Source: Actinomycetota bacterium (GTDB lineage Bacteria > Actinomycetota > Actinomycetes > Actinomycetales > Dermatophilaceae). From it: 64,000 nucleotides of DNA. Below the pieces are notes generated by a model. The model made no database searches, was not told the origin of the DNA, and was given only the letters and a program-made list of their open reading frames with translations. Shown here piece by piece: positions 8,928 to 16,892 of this stretch. Location: the NCBI GenBank assembly GCA_020160805.1, contig JAIUPO010000004.1, forward strand, positions 119,878-183,877, in the 5' to 3' direction. Numbering within the stretch: the stretch's first letter is position 1; each line of letters opens with the position of its first letter. A program made the position numbers and the translations under genes.

Positions 8928-9979
8928 GCACCGTCCTCGTCACGGGGGCAACCGGCTATATCGGGGCTCGTCTCGTGCCCCGGCTCGTGGGCGAGGGGTA
9001 TGCCGTGCGTGTCCTAACCCGCTCGGCGGAGCGCGTGCGTGACCGGTTGTGGAGAGATGATGTGGAGGTCGTCGAGGGCGACGCCGACTCCGATGCGGCA
9101 CTGCGCGAAGCCCTATCCGGCGTCGACATCGCCTACTACTTGCTGCACTCGATGGACGGCAAAGCGGACTTCTCCGGGCGCGACCGGCAGCTCGCACAGC
9201 GCTTCGGGCGGGCGGCCTATGACGCGCACGTCGGGCGCATTGTCTACCTTTCCGGCCTGCACCCCGACGGGGAGTTGTCCGAGCACCTGGCCTCACGTGT
9301 CGAAGTCGGCAATCTCCTGATGGCCAGCGGCGTCCCGACCAGCGTGCTGCAGGCCGCCGTCGTCCTCGGCGCCGGCTCGGCATCCTTTGAGATGCTGCGC
9401 CACCTGACCGTGCGCCTCCCGGCAATGATCGCTCCCAAGTGGCTCGACAACTCCATCCAGCCCATCGCCATTGCTGATGTGCTGGACCACCTCGTCGCGG
9501 CAGCCACGGTGCCGGAGAACGCTAATCGCACCTACGACATCGGTGGCCCGGATGTGTTGACCTACCGCGAGATGATCCAGCGGTATGCCCGCCTGGCGGG
9601 CCTCACGCCCAGGAGAATCATCACCGTCCCCGTCCTGACCCCGCGCTTGGCCAGTCACTGGGTTGGGCTCGTCACTCCGGTGCCCACCGGTGTGGCAAAA
9701 CCCTTGGTAGGCAGCCTGGTTCACGAGGTCGTTGCTAAGGAGAGCGATCTGACCCACCACCTCGGCAAGTCGCCGGCCGACCTGATCGGCTATGACGAGG
9801 CGGTCCGCGCGGCGCTGGTCGACGGTGCTCACGGCGCTCTGCCGGAGCCCGGCACCACGGACCCGGCGCGGCTGACGTCGGCCGACCCGGAGTGGGCCGG
9901 CACCCAGTCGCTGGCCCAGGCGATCGGCATACCCCAGGCCCTGCGGAGGCTGGGGCGCGGACTGCGGCGCGGCGGATGA
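8924..9979 (+). CDS. NAD(P)-binding epimerase/dehydratase-like protein (NmrA/atypical SDR)
   Basis: The 351-residue protein opens with the Rossmann motif VLVTGATGYIGARLV. It continues with VVEGDADSD and YYLLHSM and has an extended C-terminal region. It looks like an atypical SDR of the complex-I-assembly / NAD(P)H-binding group rather than a sugar epimerase, because no YxxxK is obvious at the usual place. GTG 8924 overlaps the SRPBCC stop (GTGA) and its own stop overlaps the next ATG (ATGA), so it belongs to the LitR-linked operon. The substrate is unknown. Confidence 0.78.
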   Translation: MSTVLVTGATGYIGARLVPRLVGEGYAVRVLTRSAERVRDRLWRDDVEVVEGDADSDAALREALSGVDIAYYLLHSMDGKADFSGRDRQLAQRFGRAAYDAHVGRIVYLSGLHPDGELSEHLASRVEVGNLLMASGVPTSVLQAAVVLGAGSASFEMLRHLTVRLPAMIAPKWLDNSIQPIAIADVLDHLVAAATVPENANRTYDIGGPDVLTYREMIQRYARLAGLTPRRIITVPVLTPRLASHWVGLVTPVPTGVAKPLVGSLVHEVVAKESDLTHHLGKSPADLIGYDEAVRAALVDGAHGALPEPGTTDPARLTSADPEWAGTQSLAQAIGIPQALRRLGRGLRRGG

Positions 9980-10701
9980 ACGGACCCGTCACCGAGTTGC
10001 GCCGCTTCGTCCGCGCAGCTCTCGTCGAACCGGTGCCGCGCGATCACACCGAGAGCGATGCGGCCTTCCGTCGTCGGCGGCTGGTGGCCGTCATTACCCT
10101 CGTGGTGGGGGCCGCGGTCCTCGGGTGGGCGCTGCGGATCACGCCGGGTGACCCCCTTTTCTATGTCGGCACCCTGGCCCTGGCGGTGGTGTGGACGATC
10201 GGCGCCTTCGCGTCCGGCAAATTGCACTTGGGTCGGGCGCACACGCGCTCGGGTGCGGCCGATGGCCGGGCCGTTGTGCAATCCCTCGCGCTCGGGACCG
10301 TGCTGCTGCTGGTTTTCCTGGTCGGCGCCCTCGTCGTCGCCCGGATTCCGTTGCTGCGTGAGCCCGTCGACGGGCTGCTGGCGCATGCCGCGCTGGGGTC
10401 GCTGCCGGTCGTCGCGGTGATCACCGCGGTCAATGGGATCGCCGAGGAGCTCTATTTCCGGGGCGCGCTGTATGCCGGCATCGGGCGCCGTCACGCCGTC
10501 GCCATCACCACGCTGGTGTATGCCGTGGTGACGGCCGCCTCGGGCGTGCCGCTCCTTGTGCTCGCCGCCGCCTTGCTGGGGCTGGTTGTTGGTCTGCAAC
10601 GCCGGGTCACCGGCGGCATCCTTGGGCCAATCATCACGCACCTGACCTGGTCGCTCGGCATGCTTTTCCTCCTCCCTCACGTCCTGGAGTTCGCGTCATG
10701 A
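9976..10701 (+). CDS. CPBP-family intramembrane protease-like protein
   Basis: The 241-residue membrane protein has about six hydrophobic segments and the CPBP (Abi) motif EELYFRG, which supplies the EExxxR glutamates. Conserved C-terminal features include GGILGPIITHLTW. In Rce1-related enzymes the glutamates and histidine form the active site, but many bacterial members have no known substrate. It overlaps both neighbours by ATGA, so it is co-translated with the lipid-modification genes. Confidence 0.78.
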   Translation: MNGPVTELRRFVRAALVEPVPRDHTESDAAFRRRRLVAVITLVVGAAVLGWALRITPGDPLFYVGTLALAVVWTIGAFASGKLHLGRAHTRSGAADGRAVVQSLALGTVLLLVFLVGALVVARIPLLREPVDGLLAHAALGSLPVVAVITAVNGIAEELYFRGALYAGIGRRHAVAITTLVYAVVTAASGVPLLVLAAALLGLVVGLQRRVTGGILGPIITHLTWSLGMLFLLPHVLEFAS

Positions 10702-11684
10702 CCTCTCGATCCATCCGCTCAGCGGCCGCCAGTGCACTCGATGCCGCCCTGGACCGCACCGTCGTTCCCGGCTTTTCGCGCATCGGCCCGGCCGTGCGGT
10801 CGCGGCTGTCCACCTGGCCGGCCGACCCGGAGCCGGCAACGCTGATCGGGCGGCAGGTGCTTGTCACCGGCGCGTCATCGGGCATCGGAACCGCCGTCGC
10901 CGAGCAACTCGCCGCGCTGGGCGCCACGGTGCATTTGCTCGTTCGTGACCGCGCCAAGGGGCAGGCGGTCGCCGATCGCCTCCCCCACGATGCCCGGGTC
11001 TGGACCGCCGACCTGGCTGACCTGGAATCGGTCCGTGCTGCGGCAACGGCCTTGCGAGACAGCGGCATTGAGTTGCACGGCATTGTCCACAATGCGGGCG
11101 TGCTCCCGGCGAAACGCACCGAGAGCGCCCAGGGCCACGAGCTCACCATGGCGGTCCACGTGCTCGGTCCGGTCTTGCTCACCGACCTCCTGGCGGATCG
11201 ACTGGCTCCCGATTCGCGGATCGTCTTCGTCACCTCAGGCGGGATGTACACGCAGCCGCTGCCCGTGGACGACCCGGAGTATCAATCCGAAAAGTTCTCT
11301 GGCGCAACGGCATACGCGCGCAGCAAAAGGACGCAGGTCGACCTGCTCGACCACTTCGTCAGGCGGTGGCCAGCGGCGCACGTCTATGCCATGCACCCCG
11401 GGTGGGTCACGACGCCCGGCGTCACCGAATCGCTCCCAGGCTTCGACAAGGTCATGGGGCCTCTCCTGCGGCAGCCGGATGATGGTGCCGACACGATCAC
11501 GTGGCTGCTGGCTACCATGCCCGCTCCGCCCGGCGGGGGGCTGTGGCACGACCGGCACGAGCGGTCGACGAACTTCCTGCCGACAACGCGCTCGACGCCC
11601 GCCGATCGAGATCGCCTCTGGACGTGGGTGCTCGAAAACTCCGGCCTGACAATGAATTCCACCGACTCAAGAAACCCTTCATGA
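10698..11684 (+). CDS. Short-chain dehydrogenase/reductase, DHRS12-like
   Basis: The 328-residue protein is a classical SDR with an N-terminal extension of about 50 residues. It has the cofactor motif VTGASSGIG at residues 56-64, HNAG, the serine in FVTSGGM, and the catalytic YARSK. Family members reduce or oxidise carbonyl/alcohol groups with NAD(P)H. It is ATGA-coupled to both the CPBP gene and the TspO-like gene. SDRs of this type recur in LitR-linked clusters of other bacteria, as I recall them; the substrate here is unknown. Confidence 0.83.
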   Translation: MTSRSIRSAAASALDAALDRTVVPGFSRIGPAVRSRLSTWPADPEPATLIGRQVLVTGASSGIGTAVAEQLAALGATVHLLVRDRAKGQAVADRLPHDARVWTADLADLESVRAAATALRDSGIELHGIVHNAGVLPAKRTESAQGHELTMAVHVLGPVLLTDLLADRLAPDSRIVFVTSGGMYTQPLPVDDPEYQSEKFSGATAYARSKRTQVDLLDHFVRRWPAAHVYAMHPGWVTTPGVTESLPGFDKVMGPLLRQPDDGADTITWLLATMPAPPGGGLWHDRHERSTNFLPTTRSTPADRDRLWTWVLENSGLTMNSTDSRNPS

Positions 11685-12466
11685 ATAGCGACTTCGCCCG
11701 CCGGCTGGCCATCACGGCGGCCGAGATCTTGTGCATCATCGGGACGATGGTCGGTCTCGGGGTCCTCGGCGGCCCGGAGGTCCAGCAGGCGTCGGGTGGC
11801 GCGCTGGCTGCCGATGCGACGTATATCGCGCCGGCTGCCCCAGCGTTCTCCATCTGGACGCCGATCTATCTCGGGCTCCTCGTTTACACGATTTGGCAGT
11901 GGCGGGCTGTCGGTGAGAGCCCGCGGCATCGCGCGACCGGCTGGCTCGCCGCCGCGACAATGGTGCTCAATGCCTTGTGGCTCCTTGTGGTTCGCGCCGG
12001 CTGGCTGTGGGTCAGCGTCGCGATCATCGCCGCGCTCGTGCTGACCCTTGGCGTGCTCATGAGTCGTCTGACATCGATGCCCGCGGAGTCGACGCTCGAC
12101 CGGGTGATCACCGATGGGACCTTCGGGCTTTACCTCGGCTGGGTTTCCGTGGCGACCTGCGCCAATATCGCAGCGACCCTGGTGGATTCGGGTTTCGAGC
12201 CGCAGAAGTGGGTCGCCGAGATCCTCACCGTGATCGTGCTAGCAGTCGCCGCCGGCTTGGGGATGTTGTATGCGGACCGGCTCGGCCCGCGCCTCGGCGT
12301 CGCCCTCGCGATGGGCTGGGGACTGGGGTGGATCGCGGTCGGGCGGCTGACGGATCGGCCGGAGTCGACCGTCGTGGGGATCGCTGCGGCGATCGCGGCG
12401 CTCGTCGTCCTCGCGGCGACAGCCGCCGCACGCCGTCGCCCGCTGCCGCACACCCGCACCGCCTGA
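11681..12466 (+). CDS. TspO/MBR-like tryptophan-rich membrane protein
   Basis: The 261-residue integral membrane protein has about seven hydrophobic segments and the signature PAFSIWTPIYLGLLVYTIWQW-like stretch near residues 50-70 (key residues W, P and paired W). The family resembles TspO, which binds porphyrins and is involved in oxidative and light stress. That would fit a LitR operon, although binding residues cannot be confirmed here. ATG 11681 overlaps the SDR stop by four bases. It is the last gene of the overlapped operon. The next gene has its own promoter-like sequence. Confidence 0.7.
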   Translation: MNSDFARRLAITAAEILCIIGTMVGLGVLGGPEVQQASGGALAADATYIAPAAPAFSIWTPIYLGLLVYTIWQWRAVGESPRHRATGWLAAATMVLNALWLLVVRAGWLWVSVAIIAALVLTLGVLMSRLTSMPAESTLDRVITDGTFGLYLGWVSVATCANIAATLVDSGFEPQKWVAEILTVIVLAVAAGLGMLYADRLGPRLGVALAMGWGLGWIAVGRLTDRPESTVVGIAAAIAALVVLAATAAARRRPLPHTRTA

Positions 12467-12483
12467 CCACCGGGTCGGCTGCT

Positions 12484-12489
12484 TAGAGT
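12484..12489 (+). promoter_or_regulatory. Putative -10 box for leaderless SGNH hydrolase gene
   Basis: TAGAGT lies eight bases before GTG 12498, with CTGACC about 15 bases further upstream as a weak -35. No Shine-Dalgarno is present. Confidence 0.4.
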
Positions 12490-12497
12490 TGTCGGTT

Positions 12498-13328
12498 GTG
12501 ACCTCCGCACCCTGGCATCGCTATGTCGCCATCGGCGACTCATTCACCGAAGGTATGTGCGATCCCCTGCCCGAACCACCCGACGGATTTCGCGGCTGGG
12601 CCGACCGGCTCGCGGCGCACCTGAGCGCCCTGGCCGTCGACGCAGGGCACGAATTCGCCTACGCGAATCTCGCCGTTCGCGGCCGGAAACTCGACGATGT
12701 CGTTGGGCCACAACTGGACTCAGCACTCACGCTGCAACCGGATCTGGTGAGCATCGTCGGCGGCGGCAATGACATTCTGCGCCCCAGCGTCGACCTGGAA
12801 CAGGTCGCTGACCGTCTCGATGCGGCTGTCGCACGGATCCGCGCCATGGGGGCGGACGTTCTGCTCGCCACGCCGAGCGATCCGGCGAAGGCCGGCATCT
12901 TCGCGGCCCTTCGGCCCCGGCATGCCGCCCACACGGCCAATCTGCACTCGATCGCCGGTCGGCATGGCGCTGCCGTCGTCGATGTGTGGGGGCTCAAGGC
13001 ACTCCAAGACTGGCGGATGTGGGCCGACGACCGCATCCACCTCACCTCCGAGGGCCATCACCGGGTCGCGTGCGCGGCGGCGACCGCACTCGGCATACCC
13101 CTGAACAACGACGACTGGCGCGAGCCGCTGCCCGCAGCCAACCGGCTCGGGCGGCGCGAGGCCCTGACCAATCACGCGGCCTGGGCCCGTGTTCATCTGC
13201 GGCCATGGGTCCAGCGCCGCCTGCACGGGCGCAGCTCGGGCGATGCGATATCGGCCAAGCGCCCGGCCCTAGCGCCGATCGCCCCAGCCCGGCTCGACTC
13301 CGAAGCAGCGGCCCGCCTACCCTGCTGA
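12498..13328 (+). CDS. SGNH/GDSL-family hydrolase
   Basis: The 276-residue esterase/lipase-like enzyme has block I AIGDSFTEG with the nucleophile Ser, block II glycine in NLAVRGRKLDDV, block III GGGNDILRP with the Asn, and block V DRIHLTSEGH with catalytic Asp and His. No signal peptide is visible, so it is probably cytoplasmic. The substrate is unknown. GTG 12498 is preferred over an upstream TTG because of the promoter-like TAGAGT eight bases before it. It ends two bases before the acyl-CoA dehydrogenase, suggesting a two-gene operon. Confidence 0.87.
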   Translation: MTSAPWHRYVAIGDSFTEGMCDPLPEPPDGFRGWADRLAAHLSALAVDAGHEFAYANLAVRGRKLDDVVGPQLDSALTLQPDLVSIVGGGNDILRPSVDLEQVADRLDAAVARIRAMGADVLLATPSDPAKAGIFAALRPRHAAHTANLHSIAGRHGAAVVDVWGLKALQDWRMWADDRIHLTSEGHHRVACAAATALGIPLNNDDWREPLPAANRLGRREALTNHAAWARVHLRPWVQRRLHGRSSGDAISAKRPALAPIAPARLDSEAAARLPC

Positions 13329-13330
13329 TC

Positions 13331-14488
13331 ATGCCTGTCGAGCGCCTGCTGCCCACCGATGAAGGCGCGGACCTGATCGCCCTGGTTCGCGAAATCGCCG
13401 AGAAGGAATTGCGACCGCGTGTCGATCAGGTCGAGGCCGCGGCGGCCAAGACCGATGCTTTCCCCCGCGAGATCTTCACCCTGATGGGTGCCTCCGGGCT
13501 GATGTCGCTGCCCTATGCGGAGGAGTTCGGCGGGGCCGGCCAGCCGTACGAGATCTACCTGCAGGTGCTCGAGGAGCTGTCGAGCGTCTGGATGGCCGCA
13601 GGCCTCGGGATCTCCGTGCACACGCTCACCTGCTATCCGGTCGCAAGCGCCGGCACCCCCGAGCAGCAGGCCGAGTTGCTGCCGTGGATGCTGTCCGGCG
13701 AGACGCTCGGTGCCTACGCCCTCTCCGAGGCGCAGGCCGGCAGCGATGTCGCATCCATGACCACCCGCGCCCGCCGCGACGGCAGCGACTATCTGATTTC
13801 CGGCACCAAGTCCTGGATCAGCCACGCGGGCCACGCCGACTACTACACGACCTTCGCCCGCACCTCCGACGACGGGGGACGGGGCATCTCGTGCTTCATC
13901 GTCCCCGCGGACAGCCCCGGCCTGAGCTTCGGCGAACCCGAACGCAAGATGGGCCTGCACGGCGACACCGTGCGCCAGGTGATCTATGACGAGGTCCGGG
14001 TCCCCGAGGGCCGCCGGATCGGGGCGGAGGGGCACGGTATGCCGCTTGCGCTCGCTGGTCTCGACTCCGGCCGCCTCGGAATCGCCGCTGGCGCAACAGG
14101 TTTGGCTCAAGGAGCCCTTGACCTTGCCGCGAAGTATGCCGTGGAGCGCGAGCAGTTCGGGAGGCCCATCGCGAGCAATCAGGGCCTCGCCTTCCTGATC
14201 GCCGACATGGCGGCGGCGGTCGGCTCCGCCCGAGCGAGCTATCTGTATGCCGCTCGCCTGCGCGATGCCGGGCGACCCTTCGGCAAGGAGGCGGCCATCG
14301 CCAAACTGATCGCCACCGATGCGGCGATGAAGGTCACGACCGATGCCGTGCAGGTCCTCGGCGGCGCCGGCTACACCCAGGATTTCCCGGCCGAGCGCTA
14401 CTTCCGCGAGGCCAAAGTGACCCAGATCTTTGAGGGCACCAACCAGATCCAGCGCCTCGTCATCGCCCGCGCCACCCTCGGCCGCTGA
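13331..14488 (+). CDS. Acyl-CoA dehydrogenase
   Basis: This FAD enzyme oxidises acyl-CoA to trans-2-enoyl-CoA in the cytoplasm. The 385-residue protein has the family pattern AYALSEAQAGSDVASM, GTKSWISHAGHAD, the FAD-binding YAVEREQFGRPI, VQVLGGAGYTQDFPAERYFR, and the C-terminal IFEGTNQIQRLVIAR carrying the catalytic glutamate. Length and motifs fit short/branched-chain or isovaleryl-type members; chain specificity is not readable. ATG 13331 follows the SGNH hydrolase by two bases. Confidence 0.92.
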   Translation: MPVERLLPTDEGADLIALVREIAEKELRPRVDQVEAAAAKTDAFPREIFTLMGASGLMSLPYAEEFGGAGQPYEIYLQVLEELSSVWMAAGLGISVHTLTCYPVASAGTPEQQAELLPWMLSGETLGAYALSEAQAGSDVASMTTRARRDGSDYLISGTKSWISHAGHADYYTTFARTSDDGGRGISCFIVPADSPGLSFGEPERKMGLHGDTVRQVIYDEVRVPEGRRIGAEGHGMPLALAGLDSGRLGIAAGATGLAQGALDLAAKYAVEREQFGRPIASNQGLAFLIADMAAAVGSARASYLYAARLRDAGRPFGKEAAIAKLIATDAAMKVTTDAVQVLGGAGYTQDFPAERYFREAKVTQIFEGTNQIQRLVIARATLGR

Positions 14489-14537
14489 GACCCGAGATGG
14501 CCTGTCCTCGGATTCGGTAAATAGTTCTGAGGAAGGG

Positions 14538-14556
14538 TTGACATACCCGGTATGTC
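14538..14556 (+). promoter_or_regulatory. TTGACA -35-like box overlapping the palindrome GACATAC-CCG-GTATGTC
   Basis: TTGACA at 14538-14543 overlaps a perfect 7-bp inverted repeat at 14540-14556 in the 140-base gap before the secreted-protein cluster. This arrangement suggests an operator for a dimeric repressor. The -10 is not clear (GTGAAG or AAGATC at about 14561-14568). Confidence 0.45.
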
Positions 14557-14628
14557 GGGTGTGAAGATCACCGAAGCATCGACCGACGCGGGCGCCGCCC
14601 GACCACCGGCCGAGCCAGAGGTGCAGGG

Positions 14629-16791
14629 GTGTTTCTGGTGGGTCGTTCTGTTATCGCTTTGGGTCCATTGACGGCGCTCGCGCTGGGCGTCGCGGGAGGG
14701 GTCGCCGCGGTGGCCCCCGCCGGCGCGGCGGCCGCCGGGGCGACGCCTACCGCTGCCGCGCCCGCCGTCAAGCTCGCGGCTCCTGGCCGCGCAGCGCCCA
14801 CGCGCGTCCGGCTGCTGACCGGGGATGTGGTCGAGCTCGGCACGACGTCCGCGGGGGCCACCACGCTCGCCCTGCCCTCCGGTTTCCCGCGCGGTGGCGC
14901 GCTGACCGCGCGGACGGGCGCGGCGGCATACGTCCTGCCCCGGGCTCTGCACGATCTGATCGGCACCCGACTCGACCCGGGCCTTTTCGATGTGCGAGCG
15001 ATCGCCGCCTCCCGCGGCCGGATGCCGGTCGACATCACCTATGCCCAGACAACATCCGCAACGGCCGTCGCCGGCGTTGAGGTCACCTCGCGGAATGGCC
15101 TGTCCGGCAAGGGTTTCGTGACGGAGGCGTCGTCCCGCGCGTTCGGCGCAGCCCTCGCGAAAAACACCGCGAGCGCCTTGCTCGCCAATGTCTCCTCGGT
15201 GCGACCCATCGCCAAGCCCACAGCGAATCCGGCCTGGCCGATGTTCACCCTGACCACTCGGGTCACCGGGGCCGACAGTCGCGGACTCAATGGCGTCGTC
15301 TTCGCCTTCAATGTCGACAATCCCGACAAGGGTGGGGTCTTCCTCGGGCTCACGAATGGGGTGGCAAAGGCCAGCGTGCCCACCGGGCGGTATCTGCTCT
15401 TGGCGATGGACAACGCGGCCGACGGCACCGCCATGATCGCCCAGTCCTCCGACTTCACGGTGACGTCAGCGCGGAGCGTGACACTCGATGTGCGCAGCGC
15501 CACCACGCCCGTCACCGTCAACCTCGGCGTGCCGAACATCCCGAAGATGTTCGAACTCTCCCTGGAACGCAGTGTCGGCACCGTCGACTACAGCTCATCG
15601 GTCTCCTTCGGCACGATTGGCGATGGGATGACGCCGCGCCTGCTCGTGACCCCGACGGCCGTCGGCACGCAGGCGAGGACCGCCCTCACCAACTCGCTGC
15701 TCGCCTACTCCCCCACCGGACAACAAGCGGGCCGGTATGCCGTCAGCGCCGGTCGCTCCGGGCCGATCCCGAATCGTCCCGTGTCCATCTCCTATGACCC
15801 AAAGACTTTTGCCCGGATTGACAGCACGTTCTACGGCCCGAACACCACGCGTCGCATGCTGCTGCGGGCGGCCGCGGACGCGAACCTTGGCGGCTGGTCC
15901 TTTGGCAGCCTGCTGGACAGCTCGCGCCGGGTGACGGAGTTCGTCTCGACCGGCCCTAACTACTCCACGCACGCCAACTTCATGGAGGACGTCGACGCGC
16001 AACTCGGCCAGATCGAGTCCGAGTGGCGCTCGCTGCCGAGCCCGCGGCGGTATGCCGAGGACTGGGCCAAGGAACCGATCCACACCGGGATCTTTTCCGA
16101 CCCGGCAATCCTCGCGCCGGATCCCATGATCTGCTTCGCGTGCCTCGACTCCTCAAAAGCCTTGTGGCTGTATGCACTTCAGCGCGACACCTTCCCCCTG
16201 CACATCCTGTATGCCGATCCAGACACCGTGGCCTGGTCGGTGCGCGCCGATGCCCGCACCATCGCCTCGGGCACCGATTACCTCATCACGGAGCCCGGCG
16301 TGCCGGTTCCCATGGGCACCACAGTCCTCACCGCGACCCTTGACGTCGACCGCGGCGCGCCGTATCGCACCGGCACCCACCTCCGCACGATCCTGACGGT
16401 TCCGATGTCCGCCGCGCGGCCGATCCCCGCCGGCTGGCAGTGCGCCGGCACCGGACCGTGCCAGGTGCTGCCGATGCTGTATGCCGATTACAACTTCCCC
16501 GTCCGGGTTGACGGCACGTTGCCGGCCGGCCGCCGCACGCTCACGCTGACCCTCCACCAGGTCGGCCTGCACACGCCCGCGCTGCGCTCGGTGCGGGTCG
16601 AGACGGCATACGGCGCCGGCTGGGTCAATGCACCGGTGACGGCCCTCGGCGGCGGCCGGTATGCCGTGACCCTCACCATCCCGTCCGCTGGGCCCGGCCG
16701 CACCAGCGGCGACCTACGCGTGTCCGCCGTGGCGATGGATGGCACTCGACTCGACGAAACCATCACGGCCGCATACCGATTGGCCCCTTGA
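14629..16791 (+). CDS. Secreted protein resembling S8 subtilase N- and C-terminal accessory domains without a protease domain (paralogue 1)
   Basis: The 720-residue protein has an N-terminal signal segment (GPLTALALGVAGGVAAVAPA, ending AGAAAAG) and is predicted to be secreted. Residues about 58-150 carry RVRLLTGDVVELG, AAYVLPRALHDL, LDPGLFDVRAIA and VDITYA, the pattern seen ahead of the catalytic domain in actinobacterial S8 peptidases. The C-terminal about 100 residues resemble the beta-sandwich that ends such enzymes. No Asp/His/Ser subtilase triad is visible. Conserved Cys pairs are ICFAC and WQCAGTGPC. The start is GTG 14629 with AGAGG upstream; GTG 14638 is an alternative. The next gene is a clear paralogue and a sedolisin follows. 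Confidence 0.7.
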   Translation: MFLVGRSVIALGPLTALALGVAGGVAAVAPAGAAAAGATPTAAAPAVKLAAPGRAAPTRVRLLTGDVVELGTTSAGATTLALPSGFPRGGALTARTGAAAYVLPRALHDLIGTRLDPGLFDVRAIAASRGRMPVDITYAQTTSATAVAGVEVTSRNGLSGKGFVTEASSRAFGAALAKNTASALLANVSSVRPIAKPTANPAWPMFTLTTRVTGADSRGLNGVVFAFNVDNPDKGGVFLGLTNGVAKASVPTGRYLLLAMDNAADGTAMIAQSSDFTVTSARSVTLDVRSATTPVTVNLGVPNIPKMFELSLERSVGTVDYSSSVSFGTIGDGMTPRLLVTPTAVGTQARTALTNSLLAYSPTGQQAGRYAVSAGRSGPIPNRPVSISYDPKTFARIDSTFYGPNTTRRMLLRAAADANLGGWSFGSLLDSSRRVTEFVSTGPNYSTHANFMEDVDAQLGQIESEWRSLPSPRRYAEDWAKEPIHTGIFSDPAILAPDPMICFACLDSSKALWLYALQRDTFPLHILYADPDTVAWSVRADARTIASGTDYLITEPGVPVPMGTTVLTATLDVDRGAPYRTGTHLRTILTVPMSAARPIPAGWQCAGTGPCQVLPMLYADYNFPVRVDGTLPAGRRTLTLTLHQVGLHTPALRSVRVETAYGAGWVNAPVTALGGGRYAVTLTIPSAGPGRTSGDLRVSAVAMDGTRLDETITAAYRLAP

Positions 16792-16892
16792 ACCCCCCAT
16801 TCCGGCGACCATTCACCGGAATGACCAGCCCTGCCCCGTGCCATTTCGACGGGTCCCGGCACACCACCCGATTCACTGCAGAAGGGCTGACC

